From: Thuidium tamariscinum
Lineage: Eukaryota; Streptophyta; Bryopsida; Hypnales; Thuidiaceae
DNA length: 64,000 nt
Assembly (NCBI GenBank): GCA_947034885.2
Contig: OX344755.2
Span: 7,194,501-7,258,500, forward strand
Reading direction: 5' to 3'
Position 1 is the stretch's first letter. Each line of letters opens with the position of its first letter. Shown piece by piece: positions 47,601 to 59,667 of this stretch. The notes beneath the pieces are model-generated. The model did no database searches. It was not told where the DNA came from and saw only the letters and a program-made list of their open reading frames with translations. The translations under genes were made by a program, and so were the position numbers.

Positions 47601-49003
47601 AGGGAAGGTCTTGACGATATGTTGGCTTATGCAACCTATGTTGTAGCGTCTTCCAAATTTCCACAGGTAATTCTTTTTGCACAGGTTTATTGCTCATATC
47701 TTCTTTGTACCAATTGTAATCATATTGTCTGTAGTTATGATCTACCTTCTGAATGCATACACTGCTTCTGCAAAAAATCTTCTAATTTCTTAAAGTTTAT
47801 GTCTTATGTTCTAGTCTTGGACATCAGCTCCAACGGTAGCAGAGGCGCTTCTCAAGATGATGTTGCGACTTCCGCGACTCAAATTTGTGATTGTGACCCT
47901 TGGATCATCTGGTTGCATTATGCTGGAAAGACTCACTCCAGGTTATCTCATGTTTCACGCCTCGTGTGTTGTCTCTGACGAAATGTTGACTGTTGAATTG
48001 GCATCTCTATAGTAATAGGTTTTGTGCCTTGTTTCCTCAAGTCATATTGCTCTTCTTTCGCAGAATCTTCTGATGCTGGAATTGAAGACGGCGTAGTTGA
48101 CGTGAACTCGCTTGTAGAGTCTCTATCAAGGGAGGCAGACGAGCTCCGTGGCTTGCTCCCTACTGCTGCTTCGTCAAAGGTCAGAATTTATATTACTTAT
48201 GCCTAGAGAATCTGAAACACTGAAAACAATAGATTGTGGAAAATATTCATGTTGCCACTGAAAGCTTGTTGCAGGTCTGTAGATTAGGCACTGCGGGCGT
48301 TAACAATACCGATCAACAAATTTGGGCAAGACTTATTGTCGGGACAGCCGAGGCGATTCCACCGTCGGAGCTCGTGGATACAACAGGGGCTGGTGATGGC
48401 TTTATTGGTGGTGTGATGTATGGTAAAGACCATCAGTGTTCCTCTTTTCTTGTGTATTCCTCTGACTTTGAAACTCTTAATACTTTGTATACTGTGTTTT
48501 GTTACGCTCTTCGATCATCTGAGTGGTTCTCTTTATACTAGTTATAGTACTTTAGACAATATGGGGTGGATGATGGTGGAATCCCTGGGCTGAGCATTAT
48601 ATCCATTTGTGGTTTTATTGCTTGTGCGTTGCAGGTATTCTGGCTGGATTGTCTCCGGAAAGACTGCTTGCACTTGGAGCAACAGTGGCAAGCGTCTTTG
48701 AACTTAACCCATGATTGGAAGCTGTAAAGAACATGCTGACATATATGTTTGAAATTTCAAATCAATGGACTTGATTTCTTTGATTTGCATTTGGATTCTC
48801 TTTCTTTGATGTGGCCATCTGATTGCATACCTATAGTCCTGCTGCGCAGAGAAAGATCCTGCATTCTGCAAGTATTTTTACAAAATGTTCAGCAACTGAA
48901 GTCGGTATTCTTTGTCTGACAGGCTGCTGCGAGTTGTCGTGCTCTTGGAGCCCGCCCTGGCCTTCCTTATCGAATGGACAATAAAGTTGTCTCTCTTGTG
49001 TAG
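44681..49003 (+). CDS. PfkB-family carbohydrate kinase, probably plastid-targeted
   Basis: Thirteen exons in phase, 464 aa: 44681-44892, 45315-45417 (or from 45312), 45923-46012, 46181-46258, 46593-46667, 46868-46917, 47173-47323, 47556-47666, 47815-47941, 48064-48179, 48275-48422, 48635-48687 and 48923-49003. The first about 90 residues are Ser/Arg/Ala-rich, like a plastid transit peptide. The kinase core starts at RVLVGCGGAALDF. Substrate-side glycines are HGGGNVGNA (137-145). PfkB signature 2 is DTTGAGDGF (406-414), with catalytic base D412. Sequence such as KIRTTELQVHGGG and RTCIHTPGSPP resembles the plant ribokinase/ketohexokinase-like group (Arabidopsis At1g17160-like, from memory). It should phosphorylate a sugar or sugar-like alcohol with ATP; the substrate is unknown. 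Two introns use GC donors. Confidence 0.88.
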
Positions 49004-50863
49004 AATAGGATTGTTCTTCTTGTTTCTGTCAGTTCTAATGTGAAGATGAAGAAGAACTACACTCTGGTCCTAGACCAGCATGAATGACGAATCTGTTTAG
49101 GGTAGTTTTCCTAAGTACGCCACATTCTTGCATCACAATAACCAATCTTGCAAATGGACAGATTCAAGTTCTTGATGTTGCAAGTTTACATGAGCTCATC
49201 CGATGTTGACCTGTATGCTTCATTTATTTGATGTGGATCACCCTACTCAAGAGTCAGATATCTCGTTCTACTTGTAACTATGAACCACTTGAAGATAATG
49301 TACAGTCGTTTTAGGACTAATCTGTTTCGTCCCTTCCTACAGGTAGGGTCTAATAATGGGTCGGTGACTTTGTCTTGGACTTCTGGCAGAAAATGAGATG
49401 AAATGAGCCTTGAATTGTTCAGATGAGGAACATCTGTGCAGTATGCTGTGGTTTGCTCAAAGCTTAGAATGGAGTTTTTCCCCAGGATCCCAAGCTGAAA
49501 GATTAGGGGATCCGGTTTTACAGCAATACTGCTTGGAATTTAGACTGGTAAGGAGCCGATCTGACGCCTGCCTCACAAGATCCTTTGTGAGCCAACTGTT
49601 CTGCGATGGATCCGACGATTATGATTATTCGGTTTTCGTGTGAGGTGAGTTTTAGGGGTGTCTAGGCACAATTTCAAATTGCAAGTGCGGCTGGAATGGT
49701 TGGAGCGCGTTACAATCAAAGCAGATAGGGGGAATGCAACTTACTGAAGTTCGTCTGTGATGTTCTCTTTCAGCTCGAGTGTCGTCACAGTTGGGAATGA
49801 GTCCACCACTTCCGTCTTGATCCCAGTTTACTCCTCCAGAGAGATCACTGTAATCGTGGCTCTGTTACCACTGAGATCTCTTTTTTCCGTTTCTTGTCTC
49901 ATAATTTTCCACAGTAAATGGACCAGAGGTAAATCAGAAGTCCTTAAATCAGATGTTCCAGAGTTAGAATGTGTGCAATGTTTGAAATGTGTGAAAGTTG
50001 TAGAGGCAGAAGCAAATTTGAAGCATTGATAATGTTTTTCTTATCTTCAAATTATGCAGGGACAAACCGGACAGGAAAGAACTACCTCGCAGAGCACCTG
50101 ATCATCCTAGGAAGGCCTCTTGTGAAGGAGCTGTGGCTGCAGCTTGACCTTCTAGAAGTTTATTGTGCCAGTTCCAATCTCCCTTTCACCATTCAGTGAC
50201 TAACGTTTGCGAATGAGCCGTCCCTTGACACCCAGTGCTTCCTTTATGGCAACCTGAGCCCTCGTCGACTCTGCTGGCAGCAAGCCTGATCGTCATACTC
50301 GACTCCAGCTCACGACTCGGATCTTTTACACAACAATCCGTCACAACCAAGACACCATGCTATCAAGCTCATTGACCCTGGAATGCTGGATTTTTCCCAC
50401 GAAGGCGCAGATGTGCTGGACACGGCGTAGGACGGTAAACTCAGCAAAATGCAAACTCTACAATGGCTAGAAATTGATCGACTGACCTGGTTGTGAGTGG
50501 AGATCGCGCAGGTAATTGTTTCAGCTACTCGTCTGCACTTCCTTAGATTTGTTCCTCAGCCCTTCCGCGGAGTCTCAGCCCATGTGTGGATCTATGCGAA
50601 ATCCGCAGACAGGGGAGTTGTCAAGTTGACATTGGAGTGTCACTTCGTCGTCCTCGAGGACTCAATCGTTGTTTTTGTTTCGTCAGCTTCACTCATGGTC
50701 CATAATTGATGCGCTAGACCTATCTCGACATTAATATAGTAATGTTAGCACTCCAGGGGGTCCTGTTTCATGCAAAAAAAAGTACTCTGTAAATTATTTT
50801 ACCAACATACAGAAAACAACTACGCAAATTAACCTTGTAATGCTGCTACGGACTCTGAGTGTC
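49004..50863. other. Gene-free interval after PfkB gene
   Basis: The first part is the kinase 3' UTR. No frame of 60-90 codons here has a recognisable motif, and none splices convincingly. Confidence 0.45.
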
Positions 50864-51525
50864 CAATGGATGATAGAGAATTTTTGCATGCAAGATAGAA
50901 GTGCAATTGTTCATCCTTGAGATTTTGTGCATAAAGGGGAGGTCATGAATAATAGTTTGGCCTCCGATGGTTACTTTTGATTCTTTTTAAAGTAGATGAC
51001 TTGCATTGTTTCAAAAAGGATGATTTCACAAAGATGAGCTGGTCCTTACAAGGTTAATTACTCCCTATATATGTTAATAACACCAACTTGTACTAATTTT
51101 GGAATTTTATAAACAGTTTTAAAGTGCACTAAAATAGTAGTTCACAATATTTTAGATAAAATTTGATGTAGTGTGACCCACACTATTTTCATATTATTTC
51201 AAATACTTTTATTTTCATTCAATTGTCATCCACCTTCATCCAAGTAATCCAACTCTTGTACTAATTCAAATTAACTACAATAGTGTATTATAGACCATTT
51301 GTACTTTAATATGTTTTTATCCCCTCATATTAACCCTTGAAGGACAAACCCTTGTTGACTATAAAATCATCCATTTTGATGCTATCAAAATCTCTTGCCA
51401 AAAATAGTCCAAAAGCACTCACTGCAAGTCAAAGTATTGTAGAAGATGTCCCTTTCCTATACAAAATTCTAAGGATGAATGGTTGTACTTTTGTCCCACA
51501 AAGAAAGATTCTCTACCCTACATTG
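50864..51525. mobile_element. Fold-back element A
   Basis: The left arm (about 50864-51055) is the diverged inverted copy of the right arm (about 51330-51525). Shared words, arm to inverted arm, include AGAGAAT, GTTCATCCTT and AAGTAGATGA. AT-rich centre, no coding capacity. Confidence 0.6.
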
Positions 51526-51688
51526 AATGTTTGGCATTTGCATCAACATTGGAAGAATAATGTTGACTTGTCACAATGATCATACTTACTAGTCATGTAT
51601 TTTATTTGACTTCAACACATATGACTTGAACTTTTCTTTTTTTAGTTCTATTTTAACCCTTAAACATCAACAAGAACATTTTGCCATA

Positions 51689-52357
51689 GATGAATGACAA
51701 AGAATCTTTCTTTGTAAGATAGCAATGCAACTATTCATCCTCGATATTAGGAGTGGAAAGGGCAGATCTTCTACAATCTTTTGACTTACAATATTTGGCT
51801 TATTCAAAGTAGATGATGTCACATGCTATCAAAATGCACGATTTCTACAACCACCAGTCCGTCCTTCAAAGATTAATTTTATTTCACACTGTTAACCAAT
51901 GAAGGCAAAATCAATCATACGTCAGTTCAAATTCAGTTCACTTTCTAATTCCAAACACTATTATCATACATTGTGAGCTCAAAGGCAGTCACGTAACCAA
52001 GGACTGTTGAATCTCAGACTCATGCTTCCAATGCAAGAGGTGCAGTGGACGTCACACTATTCTGGTGTCTGCTCATTGACTGTTTCAAAGCTCCACACAA
52101 CCATTGACGCTAAGCCATTGAGAGTTGCTTGATCCTTGCAGTAAGGTAGGAGGTCCATAAAACGCCCATTTAACCTTTGAAGGATGGATTGGTGGCTGTG
52201 GAAACCATACATTTTGATACCATGTGACATTATCTACTTAGAATAAGCCAAATATATTCATTGAAAGTCAAAGTACTATAGAACATCTTCCATGTCCACT
52301 CTTATGAATAGTTGTTCTTCTATTCTACATTCAAGAGAAGATTCTTTGTCATTCATC
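51689..52357. mobile_element. Fold-back element B, close relative of A
   Basis: The ends GATGAATGACAAAGAATCTT and AAGATTCTTTGTCATTCATC are inverted copies over about 180 bp. The arms resemble those of element A, so two related elements of 660-670 bp lie in tandem. Each carries the word CAAAGTAGATGATGTCACATG or its complement. No clear target duplication. Confidence 0.65.
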
Positions 52358-53730
52358 GGACACAAAACATCTGTCTTGTCATTTAACGGTTAGGGGTTTG
52401 ATAATTAGGTTTTTTCCTTGAAAGACAAATGAAATTCACATCTGGATAATCCAAGTAGTTTATTTTTTTTGAACTTTGTGAAATTAATTGTGAATTTTTG
52501 AAGCATTAGATGAAATTTGAAAGCATTGGAAGAGTGCAGGTTTCCTGACTGCAGGAATGTAGTTTCTGCCACAGGAACAAGAGTCCTATGTGGTTGAGAG
52601 GCTACCAAGTCATTAAAAAAATTTGATTTTTTTCTTCATATTTCACGATCCAAATTTTTATTTCAAAATTTTTTTGGGTTAATGCTAGTTAACAGCAACC
52701 AGTGATATCAGGAACCATTTTGGGAACAGACCCAAAATGGCCCTCCAATCACACTAATCACTAAGTGGTCCTCACCTCCTGGAATGTACATGGTTTGTAC
52801 ATTGCTGAAACAATGAGAGAACAGAATGTACAACTAGTCTACATTTCAAAAGGTGGATGCTATTAGCGATTTATGGACCTCCTACTGTGCCTTACCAGGA
52901 TTCATTCTCCTGCTCAAACAAAGCTCCACGTACTAGCTAAGTTAGTTGCCAACGCCAAAGCTCCGTTAAGAAATCCTGAGCTCCCGCATGAAAGCAGCAG
53001 CCTTGCACTAAAGCTAAGCTAGTTGCAAAACGGAGAAATGCCCAAGTGCTGGGGTCAGGGTAGGAAGATCATGCCACTTTCAATGATCCCAGTCCCAAGA
53101 GCCAGCCGTTCCAACTTCCAAGCTCAGCAATTCGATCCGATGCAGAGAATAACGAAGGTGAAAACTCCCCCAAATCAAACAATTCAGCATAGTTGGAGGC
53201 ACCTTTTAGAAGATATCGACGTTTCTTAGTTTAGAATTAGCAATGAAAAATTATGAATTTAAGAAAAAAAATAGAATTGTTGGATTAGACGTGCAAATAC
53301 GAAGAATTTTCAAACTGGATTTCCTCCAGACCACTAAAACCATCACCTAGACTTGTCATGAAACTGATTTTTTTTTTAAAACAACAGTCAACTAATAACA
53401 ATTAAGTACAAGAATGATTTCATTGCACTATTGGCTAGAAACACTTTCAATTTCATAAGTCTACTTGTCAGAAATGAGTCCACGGACAGTTATGGGTGTT
53501 TCACCTTACACAAGTTCGTATTTTGTGACAATTGTAAGCGATGGTGAGCTAGCTAGTTTTCTTTTAAAGCATGTACAGTAATGAATTATACATTTGTATT
53601 GCAGCCCAAACTAATGTGCCAGTAGTGCAAGTCAATTCAGGCAAGCTCGCTAGCTAGCTAGCTGGATGGTCTCAATTCGGAGTCTGACGATTCCTCTGAA
53701 AAAGAGCTAGCTAGTGAGATTTCAGCGGGG
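52358..53730. other. Intergenic and upstream of aspartic protease
   Basis: No supported gene. A GCTAGCTAGCTAGCTAG run at 53648-53664, with AGCTAGCTAG again at about 53705, lies within 90 bp of the protease ATG and could form part of its 5' UTR or promoter. Confidence 0.45.
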
Positions 53731-56700
53731 ATGGCACAGATGCTTCAGAAGGTAAACAGATGCTGCCTGAGGCGGAGGATGTCGGTGGTCCTCTTCTGCC
53801 TGTTCTGCTTCATGACGGAGTGGAAATCAATCATGCCACAAGTTGCGTCTCCGTCTGTCACGTACAATGTGCTGCACTTATCGAAAGACAGACTGAAATC
53901 CAGTGACCAGTCTTCGGTTTTTCAGCAGAGATTCGGTTCAAGTGAAGTAGAAGCTGCGCGGAACACGTCTCTCAAGGCCACGGCGCAAGCGAAGATCTTT
54001 CACAGGTATGCCGTTGATTGGACTAGTGCACCACGTGGAATCGGAAGTGCTATCATTCCATACCTCGCCGAATTTGTGAAACTCGTATGGTGGGTTTGAT
54101 GTGTTTGGGGTATATTCGAGAGATACTGAAGAGACTTCGAATAGGATGAGAATAGGCTTCACTTTCAAGGGCGTGTTTTAGATGAATTTTTCATATGTTG
54201 TCACGATCTTGAAAAGGTTGAACGGAACATTATTGAAAGAAGCTCCTAATCGTGCTGAAGCCCATGTCCTTAATATTCAAGGAAGAATCAATCGAGATAT
54301 CCAAGATGCTTCGATCCTGTGAAGTCTATTTGAACCCACATCCTCTTCAGAAAGGATGATTCCCAGTTTAAGAGTTCTGCGTTTCGAATCTTGAGTACGT
54401 CCAAGACTTTGGGAGAAGAAGTCCTTGACACAAATCGCCTTCATGAACTCCCTGATAGTGGCTCCTGGATTGACAGAACGTCTACTTCGTAATATTGACA
54501 CCAAGTAGATAGAGCTCCGATATTGTGACATTCAACTGCACAAAGCTCTTAAAAAGTAGACTTGCATTCATTTGGAAGCAGTCTAGTCTTCAGAACTCGT
54601 GATTTCATTACGTTTCAGATCGAGCGCCTGCCTTGAAAAGAGTCAATGTCGTGAACATCCGCTGAAGATAACGAAATTGAAGTTGCAAGCAGTAGCAAGC
54701 AATTGCACTCCATTCTCAGCCACATTGACTGTGTCCCAATCATGTCCTGTTGATTCCATATTATCAGATTCACTCACATACATTTATGAACATCTTTGAG
54801 AGTGCCTGTTATGAAGGTTTTGAAAAAGCAATACACCCAGAAATTTCGACCACTGCAGGAACCTCGTATCCCATCTCAGCAATGCGACTCGTCAAGAGCT
54901 CATGCTCGAGACGATCAGGAGAGACGAAGCCCGAGTGAGTTCCATCCAAAACCAGATCCACCCCAAGGTGAGAAACCCGCCTAAACCCCAGAACACCGCG
55001 TTGCAGCTTGAGGACTTCCAGTCGTCCACGTCCTCGGGCTTGAATTTCGGCGCGGGAGAGTATTTCGTAGTGCTGGGAGTGGGCACTCCACATCGCGATA
55101 TGGCCATGATAATGGACACGGGAAGCGACATCACATGGCTGCAATGCGCGCCCTGCACCCATTGCTACAAACAAAACGACGCCATCTTTGATCCCGAGAG
55201 CTCCTCCTCCTACAAAGCGTTGGGATGCGACGCCGCCTTCTGCTTGAACTTGGATGTCATGGGATGCGACTTCAACAAGTGCCTCTACCAGGTCTGCACT
55301 TTCAAAATTAGTACTTACTTTGAACCCTAAAACCCTAAAGGACGAGGGATTCCTGGGTTAAAAGGGCCGAGTCAATTGGTCATATTCGCAACATTCGTGA
55401 ACTTCAAGCCTGCAGGGGATCCTTGGCTTTCCATGAATCAAGGCTCCCTTCACGATATACCATCTTGAATGCAAGCGGAGCTTGCCCGTGGACTGTGGGG
55501 CACTGTAATCAATACGAATATTTTGTTCTTACACAGATGCCGTAGAAAATTGCGGAAAACAGAATTTGATGACGGAGCCCATATTTTATTTTATATCACT
55601 AGAGCATTATCCGTGTTGGTCAAAAAAGAAACCGAATTGAATGAAAGAAAAGTCCACAACGATCCACTCACACGGGCTCAACGAACATGATTAAAGTGGA
55701 ACACCTTAAATTTTGATGGGTTGACTTTGTTGGCCATTTTGTAATAGATATGGGAAGAGCATCTGCATAGACGGAAGATTATGGAAAGTAGAGCGAGCTT
55801 AAGATGGACGCACTTTCCATAATCTTCCATTCCTGCGCGTTATGGTCAATTTCCATGTCGCAATAATGTTAAGTAAACCGACCTTTGATGTTAAGTTTCC
55901 TATTGATGTTCACCGTCTTTTGCTTGCTATTTTGAGTAGCCTGGGATATTCAGTGTTTTGATCTACCTTAGGTACCAACATTCTTGACATCAATTGATTA
56001 TACCAATGGAACAATTGAACAATTCGATTCTTGAATGAAGTACATCTGCATAAAACTTACTTTGTTACATCCGCCATTTGTGAGATTTTACGTACCAGGC
56101 AGAGTATGGCGACGGCTCCTTCTCCACAGGCGACTTTGCGACGGAGACTGTGGTCTTGGACGCTACAACAGGATCCTCAGACGAAGTAGTGATCGGCAAC
56201 ATTCCTTTGGGATGCGGGCACGACAATGTAGGCATGTTCGGAATGGCTGCAGGGATTTTAGGGTTAGGAAAAGGTTCTCTGTCTTTCTCCAACCATGTCG
56301 AGGGCGGGATGTTCTCGTATTGCCTCCCAGACAGAGAAAGCGATCGACGCTCGACTTTGATCTTTGGAGAGGATGCAATTCCGGACCACGCTGTTAGATT
56401 AGTGAAGTTCACTCCGCAGCTGCGAAGCCCGCGAGCGGCGACCTATTACTACGTGCAGGTCAGACTTGTCAGTACCAAATTGCTACAAGAATCGAATAAT
56501 CTCGGTACATTTTAGTTAAGAAGTAGCAATCACTGCCGAAATTAAATCTTAGAAAGCAGCCAAACTGATATTCAATATGAAAACGTGGCAGTAGCTGTAG
56601 CAATCTGATGAACACTCAGCAAGATCGGTAGACTAAAAAACTGTTGGAAAGTGAGTAATGCTGAAAAAACACGTTTGATTCAGATCACGGGGATTAGTAC

Positions 56701-57733
56701 GGTGGATCAGTCGAACAGATACTCTATATGAAAAAAACTGAAAGTAGGCTTAAGTAGCCATTTGATGAACAACAAGATCGGTACGCGGAAGGAGGTGACA
56801 AAAGCTGTTGCAACTTGGGTAATTCTGAAAAAGAAGGAAATGTCTGATTTTCAAATCTAGCTCGGGGACTAGTGTGGTGAAATAAGCCAAACCGGTCGAC
56901 ACAAAATGTAGAAAGTAGGCATATGGAGCACGCTGTTGCAAGTTGGGTAGTTCGATCTAAAGATCGCAATTTCTAATTCAGGTCACGTGGATTTTCGTCG
57001 TATAATCATCCCAACCGATACTAATAATGAAAACTTCCGGAAGTCGACAGAAGTAGCAACATGGAGAAGTCTTACAACAATGGAAGGCTGTTTTGCAACA
57101 TTCTTACAACAGCAACTTGCTACTCATGTCGACTTCCACGTTTTATATTTAGTATCTGTTTGGATGATCACGACACAAATCCTTGTAAAAACGTCAGAAT
57201 TAGCCATTGTGGTAAGTTGAATAATTCTGATGTTACAAGTTGAATAATTCTGAAGATACACAACTTTTCTGATTCAGATCACGGGGATCAGTGTCGGCGG
57301 CACCGAGCTCTCCACCATCCCCTCCACGGCCTTCCTTATCAACAACGTTGGCGAAGGCGGCACCATTCTGGACTCCGGCACCACCGTCTCCCGCTTGCCC
57401 ACCTCGGCGTACACAGCCGTCCGCGACTCCTTCCGTTCTGCCACCCAGCACTTGAAAGCCGCGCAAGAGTTCGACCTCTTCGACACCTGCTTCGACTTCA
57501 CCGGACTGGACTCCGTCAGCGTGCCCACCGTCACGTTCCACTTCCAAGGAGGGTTCGATATGCGACTGCCGCCTTCGAACTACCTCGTTGTCGTAAGCAG
57601 CGACGACACGTTTTGCTTGGCGTTTGCGGCCACTGATGGGCCTGCCATTGTTGGGAATCTGCAGCAGCAAGGGTTTAGGGTGGTGTATGACAACGTGCTC
57701 ATGCGAATTGGATTCTTACCGGGGCAATGTTGA
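53731..57733 (+). CDS. Nepenthesin-like (A1B) aspartic protease
   Basis: Exons 53731-54005, 54880-55291, 56099-56458 and 57278-57733 join in phase and give 500 aa. The N-terminus has a hydrophobic stretch (VVLFCLFCFM) fitting a signal peptide or anchor. A propeptide ends with the family-typical RRDEARVSSI (105-114). The two catalytic sites are DTGSD (D171) and DSGTT (D381), with the flap Tyr232 in QAEYGDGS. The Cys-rich nepenthesin insertion (CAPCTHCYKQ...C...C...CLYQ) follows the first site, as in plant A1B proteases such as the ASPG1/CDR1 group. It probably acts in the secretory pathway or apoplast. The substrate is unknown. Intron 2 contains a perfect 17-bp hairpin. Degraded copies of the gene's last exon follow downstream. 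Confidence 0.9.
55773..55828. repeat. Perfect 17-bp hairpin in protease intron 2
   Basis: GGAAGATTATGGAAAGT (55773-55789) and its exact reverse complement (55812-55828), separated by 22 nt. It is on the transcribed strand within an intron. It could be a tiny fold-back remnant or an RNA stem. Confidence 0.8.
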
Positions 57734-57812
57734 TCCTGCATTGTTGGAATTTTGAATAGAAAGAAAAGGTCCTAAAACTTTGTTCAAGTTCGGATCATCC
57801 CTGCAAACATGT

Positions 57813-58250
57813 AATCGGATTCTTCCCGGGTCAGTGTCGATCCTGCATTGTTGGAATTTTATATAGAAAGAAAAGATTCTAATATTGTGGTCGAATCTGG
57901 ATAAATTTTCGTCAAAAGGCTGCCTCTGTTGCGCAGCAGAAATACCCCAAGTGTAGAAACGTTACTGTCGTGTAATCATGAACCGGAAATTTCGTACATG
58001 CCTAAAAACCTCAGATCTCGAAGCGGTCCTTCCATTGCGAGGATTGTGCAGCAGCAAGGCTCCCGGGTGACCTATGATGACGTTATCACAGGTCCATGTT
58101 GATCCTGCATTGCTGAGCTAGTGAAAGCGAAGATTCTAAGATTCTGGTCAAGTCCGGATCGCCCCTGCAAGCATTTTTGTCAGAAAGCTGCCTGAATTGC
58201 TAAGTAGAAACGTCTCTAGTGTACTGTAACCACAAGCCAATACACCATCC
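57813..58250 (+). pseudogene. Two decayed copies of the aspartic protease 3' end
   Basis: At 57813 the last codons and 3' UTR of the protease (ATCGGATTCTTCCCGGGTCA, then TGATCCTGCATTG-like) are repeated. From about 58025 a second fragment reads GPSIARIVQQQGSRVTYDD, against GPAIVGNLQQQGFRVVYDN at the end of the intact gene, and then shares its 3' UTR words. Both are short fragments without upstream exons. Confidence 0.7.
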
Positions 58251-58344
58251 ACGCAAAAGACGCAACCAGATCAGCAGAAGGATCAAATTTGGGGCTCACT
58301 CACAGAATTCGCAGAATTGATGGGTCCACGTCGCTAAGTCCACC

Positions 58345-58710
58345 ATGGCATTCCATCAAGGATGGGTGGGGGTAGTCGTAGCGTTCGTTGAGTCGCTTAG
58401 GGTTTACAAGAGACCATTCTCCCTCTTGCTTCTGCTCACGTCCGTCTTCCTCTTGCTCCCGCTCGGTACTCCCGTGGTGTCAAGATGTTGTTTCTGCTCG
58501 CATCGTTATACTAATTGCACATGCAAGTCGACAGGCTTCTGCTTCACACTCGTCGGCATTGGCGGTGGTCGGTGTTTTCTTTGTGTGACGTATGTATATT
58601 TTTTTTTCGCGAGATTGGTTGGGGTTTTTCCCCCTCTCTTCTCGTTTCGTAGAAGATTTTTGGTTCACATTGCTGGGTTTGATGTTAAGCTGGTGCAGAG
58701 AAGTGGGTGA
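58345..58710 (+). CDS. Hypothetical short membrane-type protein
   Basis: A 121-codon frame from an ATG in good context (CCACCATGGC). It has one strong hydrophobic segment (SLLLLLTSVFLLLPL, residues about 26-40) after a short basic stretch. I recognise no family. The GT at about 58464 (CTCGGTACTC) could be a splice donor, in which case only the first 40 residues are a first exon. Weak call. Confidence 0.25.
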   Translation: MAFHQGWVGVVVAFVESLRVYKRPFSLLLLLTSVFLLLPLGTPVVSRCCFCSHRYTNCTCKSTGFCFTLVGIGGGRCFLCVTYVYFFFARLVGVFPPLFSFRRRFLVHIAGFDVKLVQRSG

Positions 58711-59667
58711 AGCATGTTGTACAGCTTAAATGTTTTGTTTCACTTGTGGAAAGCTGGTATTATTGGAGTAGGGTTTGAATACGGTTCAGTCTTTCTTGAT
58801 TCGTGATTCCATATGCAAGGACGAGTTGTACCATGGAGAGAAAGGAGAAGGGGCGGGGGCTCCTATTTAGGGTTCAGCACTTGTAATTTTGTGTTTCATG
58901 TGCTGTGGGTGTTTACAAGTAAACTGCTCAACAAGCTATATAGTTCAAAGAATGATGTATTTTTTCAAATCACCTGGACAACACATTGACACGTGAATCC
59001 TAATCAATTTTGTCACGAAGACCTCAAGAAAAGCACATCTCTCACTATCCACTATCTTATCCACTCAAATTAAAGCGACATACAAATTCTCCAACAACTG
59101 ATCTCGAGCCACAAGTTTCGTACATAAATGAGAGTTTAGTTCTCTAATCGGTCCTTGCATTGTTGGGAACGTGCAGCAGAAAGGGTCCGGGTGACCTATG
59201 ATAACGTTCAAATGCGAATAGGATTCTTCCCGGGCAAATGTATATACTGCATTGTTGAAATATTGGATGGAATCTCTGATGGAATTTGGGTTTTGAATGC
59301 ACTCCAAGCCTCTTTCATATCACTGCCTAGCTCAGTTAAGAGTTGTGGGTGTTTCGCCAGGAAGCTTGATGTGGCGTTCAAGTACAACTTTTACCCACCA
59401 AGGCGTATGTTGCAAGCAGAAGCTGATTTGACACACCCCAAGTGAAGCAACAGACATGTCCTAAGCAGAGGACAGTACTAACAATCACCCAACCCGGCTC
59501 GGGTTTGGTGTTTTGACTGAAGTTTCACACAAGCAAGTAGACTGAGAGTCTTACCCAAATCATCACACAATTTCTCCATTTCGTTTGGAATCTCTGCTCT
59601 TTGTACCATTTAGCGAACAAAAATCTATGTACATATTTGCAATAATGCAAGGAAGACATCTCATATC
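58711..59667. other. Intergenic with a third protease fragment
   Basis: Between the short frame and the 3' end of the minus-strand membrane protein gene. It holds the decayed protease fragment at 59149-59243 and otherwise nothing I can support. Confidence 0.5.
59149..59243 (+). pseudogene. Third decayed copy of protease C-terminus
   Basis: A remnant similar to the final codons of the aspartic protease: GPCIVGNVQQKGS, then after a one-base frame change VTYDNVQMRIGFFPGKC. A recognisable IGF[FL]PG-x-C end is kept. Confidence 0.7.

Noticed and set aside
54809..55174. Minus frame of 121 codons opposite the protease exon 2
   Set aside because: Shadow of the real exon containing DTGSD.
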